From Bombardia bombarda (Eukaryota > Ascomycota > Sordariomycetes > Sordariales > Lasiosphaeriaceae), in assembly GCA_030512295.1 (NCBI GenBank), contig JAULSR010000003.1, forward strand, positions 3,100,001 through 3,164,000: a DNA stretch of 64,000 nt. The letters run 5' to 3'. The translations under genes were made by a program, and so were the position numbers. Position 1 is the first letter of the stretch, and each line of letters starts with the position of its first letter. Below are positions 23,980 through 34,742 of the stretch, piece by piece. The notes under the pieces are model-generated. The model ran no database searches, was not told the DNA's origin, and was given only the letters and a program-made list of their open reading frames with translations.

Positions 23980-25953
23980 ATGGACTCACCTGCGGCAACC
24001 TCGAGCCATGAGCTACCCGTCCATAGTGGTAGCGACTCCGCGCCAGAACATGCTAGTGAAAAGTCGCATCATCAGCTTTCACCTCCCACCCTCGACCGCC
24101 CAGACACATCGATCGAGGTAGACGATGAATCGCAATATCCAGCCACCTTGAGACTGTCTCTCATTCTCCTCGCGCTGTTCATGACGACTTTCTTAGTAAT
24201 GAGTTGCTCTGTTATTACGCCCTCCACAGCTTCTGTCTGCTAACTGAGCAATTCCATCCTGTTAGGCCGCGCTGGACTTGGTAACGGCAACCCCCTTCCA
24301 TACCCCAAAGGTTAGTGTGGCCTGATCATTGAAGATATCTAACTTGAAAATGTCTGTTAGGGAATAGTAGCAACCGCGATTCCCAGCATCACCAACGAAT
24401 TCCACGCCATCGACGAGATCGGCTGGTATGGCGGCGCCTACTTCCTGACCATCGGCGTCTTCTCCAGCTTCTGGGGCAAGCTGTACAAGTACTACGACGC
24501 CAAGTGGGTATTCTTGGTTGCGGCTGCCATCTTCTGCATCGGCAGTCTGGTGGCGGCTGTGGCCCCGAACAGCACTGCCCTCATCGTCGGCAGGGCGGTA
24601 GCCGGCTGGGGAGGAGCAGGCATCGTGAATGGAAGCTACATTATAACGCACCACATTGCGCGCCCAGAGAAACGTCCCGCCTTCACTGGTCTGATCGGTG
24701 CTGTGTTTATCTTCTCGTCCATTCTGGGGCCGATTGTGGGCGGGGCATTTACCTACGAGGTTACTTGGCGATGGTGGTGAGTCCGCCCAGCTTCATTAGC
24801 TTATTGGCGCCCGTCAGATCCTTACCAACGAGGTTTCCTGTGCAGCTTCTACATCAACCTCCCTGTTGGGGGCGTTGCCATGATACTCGTCTTCTTTCTC
24901 GTTCGGCTGCCCAAACATGCCGGGCCTGAAGACGCCACCCTCCGCGAAGTCATCCTTCAACTCGATTTCCCTGGCATCATCGTCATGCTCGCATCGCTCA
25001 TCTGCCTGACCCTCGCGCTGCAATGGGGAGGAACGTCACGCTCATGGAGTAACGGCTCCGTCGTGGCCTGCCTGGTGGTCTGGGTGCTGCTGACTATTGG
25101 CTTCGTCGGCATCCAGATCTACCAGGGCGACCGCGCCATGATTCCGCCGCGCATCTTTTCCCAGCGTACAGTTTGGGTCAGCTGCGTCTATGTCTTTCTC
25201 ATCAACGGCCCAAATTTCTTGGTCATATATTACCTGCCCATATACTTCCAAGCTGTCAAGGGCAATAACGCTATACAGTCGGGCGTCAACATCCTGCCAG
25301 CGGTTTGTCTCTTTGCCTTTGGCTGCCTCTTCGCCGGGTGGCTGATTGGCAAGGTTGGCCACTGGCAGCCTTTCCTGACAATGGGCGCGCTCCTGTCTGT
25401 GGCAGGCACTGCTCTGATCTATGAGCTCGAAGTGGACTCGTCCATGGCATGGTACCTCGGCAGCCAAGTCCTGTTTGGCTTTGGCGCCGGCAGCAGTAGC
25501 CAGGTTCCCATGATTGCCATCCAGGCGTTTTCCAAGCCGCAGGATTTGACAAGTGCCACTGGGGTGGTGCTCTGTAAGTTCAGCAAGTCCAAGTCCTGGT
25601 GTTGCGGAGCATCTGCTGAACGGTGTGTGCACGCAGTCTTTCAACTGATCAACGGCGGCTACTTCATCTCGGCTGGCCAGGCCATCTTTTCGAACCAATT
25701 GTTGCACGCTCTCCCCACGTATGCGCCAGATGTGGATCCCGCTCTCGTGCTCAGTACGGGCGCGGGCGATATAACAAATGTGTTTGCGGGCGAGGCGCTG
25801 GGTGGTGTGCTCAGCTCGTACATGGTGGGCTTGAAGAATGCGTTTGCACTGGGTTTGGCGGCGGCTGCCCTCTGCGTCCCCATCAGTATGTTGGCCCCGA
25901 GGAAAAAGCTGCCCAGCGACGGAGGGAAGAAAGGGCCTGTTATGGCAGCTTAA
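23980..25953 (+). CDS. MFS drug/metabolite exporter (DHA family)
   Basis: Predicted exons 23980-24195, 24266-24280, 24361-24776, 24846-25573 and 25637-25953 give 563 residues. A hydrophilic N-terminal tail is followed by about 14 hydrophobic segments. Recognisable parts are FLAALDLGIVATAIPSITNEF in helix 1, EIGWYGGAYFLT, GRAVAGWGGAG, antiporter motif SILGPIVGGAFT and WRWCFYINLPVGG. Exon 2 is only 15 bases (AALDL). Without it the conserved helix 1 cannot be built. The last intron (63 bases) is in frame and stop-free. An in-frame ATG at 23956 is an alternative start. It likely exports the cluster product across the plasma membrane, giving self-protection. Confidence 0.88.
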
Positions 25954-26469
25954 AAGGTATAGATTTGTGACTTGTGGTCTTTGTGGATACCTTACGTAAT
26001 GTCCCTGCCTACCAGGGTACCGAAGTACATATAGGTAGGTACCTACGTACCCGAGAACCCACCTTGAGGGCCATCCACTGGCTCTGGCTGCCTGCATGTC
26101 TTACCACGAGGCAGCACATGCCATCCGCTCGTGAGGCCTGTATTTTTTGGATTTGGCACACGAGCACCTATCCACGCAAGCTTGCAAGCTCACACAGGAA
26201 GCTCACACAGGAAGCTCCCACCCCCGAGTGTTATTATTAGCGACACGTCGGCGTTTATTATCTCCATCATTTGACTCTCGGGCGCATCTGGCACATTGAT
26301 CGTCTTTCGTAGCTACCTACCTCATTAATGTTACGAATTCCTACCGCACCTGTGCCGGGGCCCTCTGGACGCAAGAGCTTTCGACACATGCATTTTCTGG
26401 CCATCTTCTATTGCCATATCGTCTTTGAGCTCGACACACCTCCCTGACGCGCCTTCCCGACAGTCCAGC
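25954..26469 (+). other. Intergenic region at the right border of the cluster
   Basis: 516 bases. Contains a GGTAGGTACCTACGTACC palindromic stretch at 26034-26051 and a 13-bp direct repeat (GCTCACACAGGAA, 26188-26200 and 26201-26213). No gene seen. Confidence 0.4.
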
Positions 26470-28434
26470 ATGGCTGCCAAATCTTCCTTCCTCCCCCGAC
26501 TCTCCCTCTCTCGCGGTGACGCCCCGATCCTCCCGTTCCACAATCCGACAAAAGCCCCGATCAGAAGAAAGCCAAGCGAGTACAACATGTCAGACCTTTC
26601 GCCGCGATCCGAGGAAGCCCTCCTCGTCTCCCCCTCGTCCGGCCGCCGGAGCCCGTCCCCTTCTGCCGGCTTCAGCGACAAAGCAAGCACAGCTGGTTCA
26701 GCATCCAAGACAAAGCCTCGGGTTCTATTCACAGGGCCGCCTCCTCCAATCGCCGCATCCCGATTGCTATACCGTGACGAGGAGGATCGCAACACGTCTC
26801 ACCCACAGCGCAGCTTCGACGCCTCGTCCATCGCTCGGAATATCAACAGCGTCATCTTCGACAGAGTCTCGCCTGCTGCACGCGCCAGTAACCAAGGGGG
26901 AGACTACGAGCCCGACACAGTGTGGCGAAACCTACAGCATCGGGAAAGGGCGCTCCAAGCCGAGCTCCAACGCGTCCTCGATGCCCAGTCGGCAGGGCTC
27001 GCCGCCCATTTTGACCCCGATGGCGGTGGTGCGTCATCTTCAGGCAACCGCTCAAACGCAAGCGACGCCGGCAGCGCTTCCAATCCGCGCCGCTCGCGCA
27101 TCGGCCTCGAGCAGTCAACACGCACAGTCCAGAGAGGCGAGATAGTCCCCGTCCGCCAACCCCGCCAGAAACCCATGGGTCTCCGGGCTGCAAGGGCTGG
27201 GCTGGCCCGAAACATGTCGCTGTTGGCCGACCTGAAGGCGGAGGAGGACGCGAACTTGACCGCTGCGCTGAGCACCCGCAAGAAGGCACTGGCGCAGCTA
27301 CGCAAGTTGTCCGCGCGGAGAGAGGACATTACAGAGGAACTCCGGCTTCTTGAATCTGACAAGGAGGACCCTCTTGCACGCGAATTGCGAGAGCTTGAGG
27401 AGGAGAATGAAGGCGTTTCTACCGAGATTGCCGAGCTGCAAGAGCGGCTACTGGGTCTTCGAAACCGTAAGCGTTGGATTGATGGCAGGTTGGAGAATGT
27501 CAAGAATCGGCGGGAGGCTGGCTTGAGCGGCTACAAGGGCGCACTGAAAGACGTCGAAACCAGAGTGTCGGCTATCTTGAGGACGCCGCCCGTCAAGCCG
27601 CTGGACCTTGAGGCGATAGCGGGCTCACAAGAACCCAGTCATGGGTCGGAGAGCGGTAGCAAAAACAACTCCGACACTATCGAGGTAGAGCAGTCACCTG
27701 GCGGCGCCGAGTTTCTACGTCTGCGGCCTGACCGGCGGACCATACAGATGGCTAGGGAATGGTGGGACCTGGAGGTCGCCATTCTCGAGCGGCGCAAAAG
27801 GGAAGTGGACAACGAACGTACTGCACTCGAAGACGGGGTTGAGGTTTGGAAGAGCGCCGTCGAGCTCGTATCCAACTTTGAGGCTGGCCTAAGTAAGGAG
27901 ATCAAGCACGATCACGACCATGAGGGTAAAGGCAAGGACAAATCAGTTGAGACGACGCCTGAGCAGGCAATGTATGCGCAGCTGGATAAGATAGCATCTG
28001 TTATTGCTGGGCTCGAGGAACGAGTGCAGATTGCAGAGGATAGGGGCTGGAACCTCCTTATCTGCGCCATCGGCGCCGAGCTCTCCGCGTTCAGAGAAGC
28101 CGACATCATGTTGCGCGAGGCACTACGCGCTGCTAGGTTCGAGACCAGTGATGACGATGGTGAAAAGACGACTACGAACTCGGGGGGATTGGCCACCATG
28201 AGAAATTCGGCCTTCAACAGTCTTGGAACAGGCAATGTTAACAAGCCCTTGGTCGACCTTGATTCACATGAGGACCGGAGCTTGGAGAGCGACAACGAAG
28301 TGCCTGCAGACCTTCTTGTTTCTCATCAGCCAGAAACTCCTGCAAGTCCGTCGCTGAGTAGAGAGGACAGCGAAAACGAGGTCCCTCCGGAGTTCCTAGC
28401 AGAACACCGTCATGACGACGATGATGTTGAATAA
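26470..28434 (+). CDS. Coiled-coil protein, possibly Atg28-like
   Basis: Intronless, 654 residues from the ATG at 26470; an upstream frame extension begins with TTG. The N-terminal 220 residues are Ser/Pro-rich. The middle (about 225-370) is strongly charged and heptad-like, with Glu/Arg/Leu/Lys-rich helices such as ALSTRKKALAQLRKLSARRE. A second helical part lies near 430-580 and the tail is acidic. There is no membrane segment or catalytic motif. The pattern PVRQPRQKPMGLRAARAGLA followed by coiled coils resembles, from memory, proteins labelled autophagy-related protein 28 in Sordariomycetes; that name is unverified. It is probably a housekeeping gene bordering the cluster. Confidence 0.8.
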   Translation: MAAKSSFLPRLSLSRGDAPILPFHNPTKAPIRRKPSEYNMSDLSPRSEEALLVSPSSGRRSPSPSAGFSDKASTAGSASKTKPRVLFTGPPPPIAASRLLYRDEEDRNTSHPQRSFDASSIARNINSVIFDRVSPAARASNQGGDYEPDTVWRNLQHRERALQAELQRVLDAQSAGLAAHFDPDGGGASSSGNRSNASDAGSASNPRRSRIGLEQSTRTVQRGEIVPVRQPRQKPMGLRAARAGLARNMSLLADLKAEEDANLTAALSTRKKALAQLRKLSARREDITEELRLLESDKEDPLARELRELEEENEGVSTEIAELQERLLGLRNRKRWIDGRLENVKNRREAGLSGYKGALKDVETRVSAILRTPPVKPLDLEAIAGSQEPSHGSESGSKNNSDTIEVEQSPGGAEFLRLRPDRRTIQMAREWWDLEVAILERRKREVDNERTALEDGVEVWKSAVELVSNFEAGLSKEIKHDHDHEGKGKDKSVETTPEQAMYAQLDKIASVIAGLEERVQIAEDRGWNLLICAIGAELSAFREADIMLREALRAARFETSDDDGEKTTTNSGGLATMRNSAFNSLGTGNVNKPLVDLDSHEDRSLESDNEVPADLLVSHQPETPASPSLSREDSENEVPPEFLAEHRHDDDDVE

Positions 28435-30823
28435 TCGGTTATTGATTATTCTTGAACTGGAAGCCGGGACTCGGAAATCCTCGGGTCTTTCATTGCACGT
28501 GCGAGGTTTCTGGTTTCTTGGAGATGGTGGTTTGAGCGGTATGAACTTACATATAATAGCAAACCGTTTCTTGAGTGGGAGAGAGAGACTTTTGGATCCA
28601 TGAGCCGGTACTTTGGTTAACTCTGCCTTAGACATCATTATGAAAGATTCTTTCAAACAGGCACAATGGCAATGATATTGTAATGTGTCGAAGTCCTTTC
28701 CACGCCCTCACACGTCTTACTACCGCTGAGCTCTGTTTCGTTGTAGTTTCTATTACGAACTATAATAACACAAGCACACCTCTATCTGTGACAGCGAACT
28801 GTCACATTCTGCCTCGGAGAAGAACCAAAGAACGAATCTGAATTGTGTCACACCGCATGAATTCAAATCATGTTCTTATCAAGGGAGTGCTTCAGTCATA
28901 TTGATAAATAACTCTGAGTTATGAGCTGAGAATACTCATTCTGGTGTTATTATTAAAATTAACATGATCTGACCCCTATGTCCGTACCTCACGCAAGCTT
29001 TTGCCAGCAGCGGGTCTGTATTTCTGCATTTCAAAATCTAGACCTAGAGTCTGTTTGGCAGCATTTCAGCCCCCAAAGCATAAGATTTGTCCATGTTGAA
29101 GCTCTCCGGAATGATGTTGATATGACACACAATTTCGGTAACACAGCGTCCAACCGAGCCACATGATAGCATGAAGTGATGCTAAAACAATGCACATTCT
29201 CTAACAGTAAATGTCTTGGCGCCGGGACTTTTTCCCCACGGCGCATTTCAATGCTATTACGTAGTATCAGATATGTATGGATATTTAATAACCCGCCGAT
29301 CGTATTAAATTGAGGTGCTTGAAGAGCGGGTTGGTGTCGTGTCTGGAAGAATCGGCCAGCACCCTTTTCTTTTTTGTTTTGCCCCTTTTTGACACCCATG
29401 ATATATGCTCACCAATCGTTTTTATTGGGAGGCAAACGAAAGTACCTGCTGTACAGTATCTTTCTGAGCCCTGAATTGTAACAAACACCTAGACTTAGTT
29501 GGTGATGTAGCGCACCGAGATGGGTTAAAGTGATGTGATAGCTGGACTAGACTGACTTAGCGCTTACGGCAAAAGTACCTACACAAGCAGGTCCGTGGGG
29601 CAAACACGGAACAGAAACGGAGTTGGGTATTCGTACTAATTGTAATCGCTAGTATGGAGCAAACGCATCCTGTCAATCCAGCCCTGGCGGTGCCAACATG
29701 ACATGGGCGTGTGGACGGCGGTGCCGGAGACAGGGTATTATTCCGTAGCACCCGATGAAATGGACGAAATGAGAAGAAATGTGGTTGTAACCAGGGGGCC
29801 ATTTTCCTTGGATTACCCCGTACACAGTAGACATCGGTGATTTGCTCTTGAAGACGGCGTTAAGCCTAGGCCACCTTGTGACCTTACCCAAGAACACACA
29901 AAATATGCGCGGGACTTATGGTTACATGTAACTGGTGCCCGTGTCGGTCCAATAAACGGCGGCTATTCGCTTGATTAATGCGGGACAAAATGTGCTGAAT
30001 ACTCCCGTCCCTTAGGTTCTTACATCCCATGTGGGAACCAGATGTAAGAACCTGGGTTTATTCGTACTTTCGTCTGCTCTACACCAACATAAGTTGGCAC
30101 TCAGATGCGCATGCAAGTAGTGCACTTCGTCGAGCCTGACGATCCATGCATGCCTCCAGTGGTCCAGGTGCCCCTGTGCCTCCTCCCTGTGCCCCCCTAG
30201 CACATATACTAGTTCTACACACAGCACGACCTTGACCACATCCATCACACTAGGCAGCTAACCCCAAAGGATTGTGTGCTAGGTCCCGGATTTACCGAAA
30301 AAAAACGGTCCACTGGGGAAGTGAGCAGAACCGAAGGACTTGGTTCAGGAGGATTTCGCCATCTTTCGGTGACAATAGGGGAAAGTCGATAAACTGGCCG
30401 CAGTGGATATCGAGTCTAAGTTGCCTAAACCGGATAGACAGCCGCTGACTTGTTGGTGCTATAGGCCAACCATCACGTCATGGCGAGTTCAATGCAGACG
30501 CTATCAGACGACGCTTACCTAAAATAAGTACTACACTCAATACAGTCAGCTCCCAACTTTTTCACCATCCTTTGCTTCGTGCTTCGGCCTCATCAGTCCT
30601 AGTCTCGTGGAAGGGTTGGATTGTGGCGCAGGCCAAGCGGACAAATTAAAGGATCGCTGCCCATCCTCCTTCGGATTTCCTGGGCCAGCCCAATTCAGAC
30701 CAGACATCACCTCTGTGCGGTACCACCAGATAACCGATACTTTGGCAGAGATTGATTCGCGACACACAGCATCATTGAGGGGCTGGCATTGATATTAAGC
30801 GAAGTGATGTCGCCAACAACACC
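28435..30823. other. Gene-poor region with a perfect inverted repeat
   Basis: 2389 bases without a gene I can support. Short frames here have no start context, family features or splice continuation. The notable element is a 13-bp perfect inverted repeat at 30014-30053. The right end is the promoter of the Clr5-domain gene. Confidence 0.5.
30014..30053. repeat. 13-bp perfect inverted repeat
   Basis: AGGTTCTTACATC (30014-30026) is followed after 14 bases by its exact reverse complement GATGTAAGAACCT (30041-30053). It could form a hairpin or be a dimeric protein-binding site. No flanking target duplication or transposase is seen. Confidence 0.8.
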
Positions 30824-32888
30824 ATGAAGTCACGAGATCCAGCTCATCGCCAGCAGCAGCAGCAGCAGCAGCAACAACAACAACAACAACAACAACAACA
30901 GCAACAACAACAACAGCAACAACAACAACAGCAACAACAACAACAACATGAACAGCAACAAGCACAAAATCCGGCTGGCTGGGCCGGAGGGGACGAATGG
31001 GACGAGCATCGGGTCACCATCCAGAAGCTGTACCAGTCAGAAAACCTGTCTCTCAAGGATGTCATGAAAACCATGGAGGAGCGGCATGGGTTTCGAGCGA
31101 CGTAAGAAATCATCACGATTAGAGACTCGGTGCTACTATACTGTCGATATAGCTGCAGTGAACTAATGCGGCTGGATGATGCGCAGGCAGAGAATGTATA
31201 AAACGCGCATCAAGTCATGGGGGCTCGACAAGAACTTCAAGGAGTCCGAGGTGGTGGAACTCTTCCGGCTCAGGCGCGAACGGGACAGGATTGGCAAAGG
31301 GAGGTCGACATCCTACACCATCCGAGGACGTGAGGTCGACTGGGACAGAGTGCAAAGCTACGTGAGGCGCAAAGGCCTGGACGTCTCGCGCCTCATCGAC
31401 GTGGCGCCACCCTTCACCCCGTCGATAGGCTGCGAAATCACCTGCCGGACCCCGTCTCCCGACGTGGCACACGATGTGATGGACGACATGGCAGACGACG
31501 CCACAACCGACATGACACACGAGATCGCACACGACGCAGACACATACATGGTTCACCAGGATGGCATTGCCGCGGGGCTGTCGCCTTCTTCCTCGTCGCC
31601 AGGCGATGAGGCCATGTTCTCGTCAGTGACAAATTCCTCCGCCTCGAGTTTCCAGACGCCGTCGACAACCTCGGGGACAACACCACCACAGCATGTCGAT
31701 CACGAAGGGATCAGCATTGGCGTTGGTGATGGCCACAGCAGCGGCCAGTTACCCGTCTCCACTGTGCATCGACTGCCCGAAAGCGAAGGCTACGGATCAG
31801 CGGCGCCGCCCTTCATGATCAATACGCCCGAGGCGTGCGAGCGTTTCCAGGTGTCGCTGAACAGAGTGTACGAGACCATCGTCTACGTCGACGGCGACAA
31901 GGCCTGGGGCACGACCGAGTACTGGCTCCGCAACACGCGCTCGCTCGAGTGGCTGATGACGGTGCGGTACAAGCTGGCCTGGTACCGCGACTTCATGCAG
32001 TCCGAGTCGCTGCGCGGCCGCCAAGAGGTGCGGCGCTTCCGCAACATCAACCGCGCCTTCGCCATGCTCGAGCCCATCAGCGCCAGCATCGTCGGCGCCC
32101 GCCTCTTCTACCTCGTCAACTTCTTCCACACCTTTGCCGACGCCGGCCCCTTCCAGAACCCCTTCACCACCACCGCTCGCCAGCTGCTCGCCGTCGTCTT
32201 CTCCACCTGCTCCGTCTCGAGATCCGTCCGCATCGGCGACGACGCCTTCGAGGAGGCCCATATATACTACGGCACCAACGCCGCCGACTGTCACGACCCC
32301 GACTCCGCCCCCTCCCCCCCGTTTCAGGACAGCCGTCTCGACTTCCGCGAGTCCACCGGCCGCTTCATGGTCGCCATGCTCGGCAAAATGGTCAAGATGA
32401 TGGGCCTGTCTCTTCCCGTAAACGCCGCCCTGTTGCTGGACGAGACCCCCGACGGCTACCCTCTCCTCCCCGCCGAATTCTCCCCCTTCTCGCACATTAC
32501 CGGTCCGAGGAGGACCGAGAGCCGAAGCGCCCTCACACTGGACTCGGCCGTCTGGATGCTCGCGCAGCGCCGCGACGACACAACCGCCGAGCAGCAGCTC
32601 TTGTCCATCATGGCGCCGCAGGATCCGGGCGCAGTGGCGGCCATGAACCCGCCGTACTCGGCCTCCTCGTCATTGGCCTTTCCGCCTGCCCTGTCTTCCT
32701 GCCCGTCCGAGTTCTGCCGAAAGGCAAAGACGGCCATCACGCGCTGCGCGTACTACCATCTGTCCAAAATATCTGGCCGGAGGGAGGACCTGGCCAGTGC
32801 CAACGAGTTCAAGATGCGTTCTGTCGCCGGTTCCTTGTTGTTTGATACATATGTTAGCTGGGACGAGGCCGAGTTCTTATTTGCTTAA
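30824..32888 (+). CDS. Clr5-domain protein with long polyglutamine tract
   Basis: Predicted exons 30824-31101 and 31187-32888 give 659 residues. After nine residues comes an uninterrupted run of 32 Gln (30851-30946), coded by mixed CAG and CAA. A Clr5 domain follows, running across the intron: KLYQSENLSLKDVMKTMEE, HGFRATQRMYKTRIKSWGL, then RGREVDWDRVQSYVRRKGL. The remaining 500 residues lack motifs I recognise; there is a Ser/Thr-rich region around 190-240 and a probably folded helical region from about 270. Clr5 domains are found in fungal proteins linked to heterochromatin or transcription (fission yeast Clr5). A nuclear regulatory role is inferred. Tract length may vary between strains. 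Confidence 0.85.
30851..30946 (+). repeat. CAG/CAA repeat coding for 32 glutamines
   Basis: Seven CAG codons begin the run. The rest is mostly CAA in blocks separated by single CAG codons. The regular CAA-block/CAG pattern suggests growth by slippage of a larger unit. Confidence 0.9.
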
Positions 32889-33466
32889 TGGCGTGCTCGT
32901 TGGATAGGCAGTATGCAAGGTAACCCTGACGCATGTAATATCAGGCGAAAAGCGAGGGGGTGGGGTGGGTCAAGGGGTTCAGGAGTTGAATTCACCATGT
33001 CGAGTGCTGTTGATTTTGATTCTGTTTTTGCATTTCTGTTTTTGCATTTCTGTTTTTGCATTTCTGTTTGTTGGCTATTTCTTTCCCTTTGTCGTCTCAG
33101 TTCGCACTTATGCTATGTATTATGCCACCTTAGCATATGGAGTCGGAGTCAGTCTGTAGCATTAACAAGTGAACGGAGTTTCAAGTCATCAATCTAGATT
33201 CAATGGTTCAAGCTGCCAAATACCCTCCTGACCTGTTGTTTGATTTTCATGCGGCTGTCTCAACACGTAATTCAACAAATTGCCTGATGGCGGTGGGAGC
33301 CCGAGTATTCAAATGTATAAGTCGTAACTTTACCACAAACTCGCACTTTCACTCAATACCATCGCTGGACTTTCAATCGGGATGATCTTTTCAGATGGCT
33401 TGACTTTGTCCATTTGGAATTATCTGTGTCTCTCTCAAGTTTCCTGCTTCGGTCTTCAGCGAACAT
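32889..33466. other. Convergent intergenic region
   Basis: 578 bases between convergent genes, containing a 14-bp tandem repeat at 33023-33070. No gene seen. Confidence 0.4.
33023..33070 (+). repeat. 14-bp tandem repeat, 3 copies plus partial
   Basis: CTGTTTTTGCATTT occurs three times head to tail at 33023-33064 and is followed by a partial CTGTTTG. It lies just after the stop of the Clr5-domain gene. Confidence 0.85.
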
Positions 33467-34412
33467 CTAGAAGACAGGCTCGCCCTCGGCGCAGTTGACA
33501 CCTTCGTCAACAACCCTCTTGACGGCAGCATTGATGTCTTCGTCGCCATCCACCAAGTCCAGCCAGGTGTTTTTGATGCCCTCACTCGCCAGCAGACCAT
33601 CAGCCACCTTGGCGACAGTCTCACGGCTGGTAGCTCCCCTCGAGTGCCTCGTCTTGCCCAGCTCGACCTTGGCCGCCGGCTCAGCTGTGAGCGTGCCCGG
33701 GCGGACATTGATGCCGATGAAATCGGATCGATTCTTGGAGGCAGTGTAGAGAGCTTCATCGGCGGCGATCTTGGCTTGATAGTAGGTCGGGTACTGCGCC
33801 TTGTTCACCTTGTCGGCCGCCTCCCACGACTCGCTGGACCACCAGGATGGGGCTTGGCGGCGACAAGCCAAGTAGGATACCAAGAGGAAGCGCGTGACGG
33901 AGGGTGTTGCGGCAGCGGCGTTGATGAAATGGATTGCGGCGTCGCGGTCGATGGCGAAGGTCTGTGATCTCATCAGTACATTCCTGGCTAATTCCTTCTT
34001 TTTTTCCCATTTTGGTTAGAGACTACTGGTAATGCATCACGTACCCTCTCAGCACCACCCTTTCCAGCTGCGCCTATTGAGTTCCAATCGTGTTAGTAAG
34101 GGGTAGATGTCCAGCTTTGTGAAAATCCTTACCCGCGCTGAACACGACGTAATCCGGCTTCACCTCGTCAATAATGGCCTTTGCCTGGGCCTCGGACTTG
34201 ACCTCTTCTATGCTGCGAACTAGGACGTTCAGTGGGCCAATGGTAGCTCCTTTGCCGTCATCGGCTGGCCTGAGGCTGTCGAGTTCAGCCACCTGATCGG
34301 GATTGCGAATGACGCTCGTCACGGCCCACGAGCGACGCAAGAGCAGGGGCGTGAGAAGCTGAGCCACCTTTCCGTGGCCGCCCAGGAGGAGAACGTGATG
34401 TGGCGGCGACAT
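33467..34412 (-). CDS. NAD(P)-binding Rossmann protein (atypical SDR)
   Basis: Predicted exons 34412-34133, 34073-34045 and 33961-33467 give 267 residues. N-terminal LLLGGHGKVAQLL is the dinucleotide-binding loop of atypical SDRs (NmrA/YwnB-like). YVVFSAGAAGKGGAER, DRDAAIHFINAA and the YYQAKIAADEAL segment (Y-x3-K-like) fit the family. A 29-base middle exon codes for most of the glycine-rich loop. The start is the ATG at 34412; the TTG at 34427 is not used. Such proteins are cytosolic oxidoreductases or redox sensors. No pathway link is visible. Confidence 0.85.
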
Positions 34413-34742
34413 GTCTGGTTGATGCAAAATACTGCTACTGATGTTTGAGCTGGAGAACCCAACGGGGAGCAGATAGAATGATGTGGTGGGGTTCGAATTC
34501 CCCGCAGTTTACCGGGCAATGTCATCATCCCTTACCTAAGGTACGAAATACCCCACCTTGCCCACCTTCGTCCAATGCGGCGGCAGTCGCGGGAATGCAC
34601 CCCACCAACCCACCACGATCTCAAATTCTCAGCCGATAAGCCTTTGCTTTGGCCCAGAGCTTGGCTTGGTGTCCGGGTCAAGGTCACCGTCGCCGTCGCC
34701 ATATAGCACCCTTTTCATCTCGTCCCGGAGCGTGGCAATCGT
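34413..34742 (-). other. Promoter region of the atypical SDR gene
   Basis: 330 bases between the SDR start and the P450 remnant. A GGGGTTCGAATTCCCC palindrome-like stretch sits near 34485-34500. No gene seen. Confidence 0.3.

Noticed and set aside
25042..26097. 351-codon frame antisense to the MFS gene
   Set aside because: It mirrors the exporter coding sequence and has no independent start context or motif.
31835..32845. 336-codon Arg/Pro-rich frame on the plus strand
   Set aside because: It is an out-of-frame shadow of the Clr5-domain gene, caused by GC-rich codon bias; composition is unnatural and no family is seen.
34480..34505. Possible tRNA T-arm (GGGGTTCGAATTCCCC)
   Set aside because: No matching D-arm, anticodon arm or acceptor stem is found around it.
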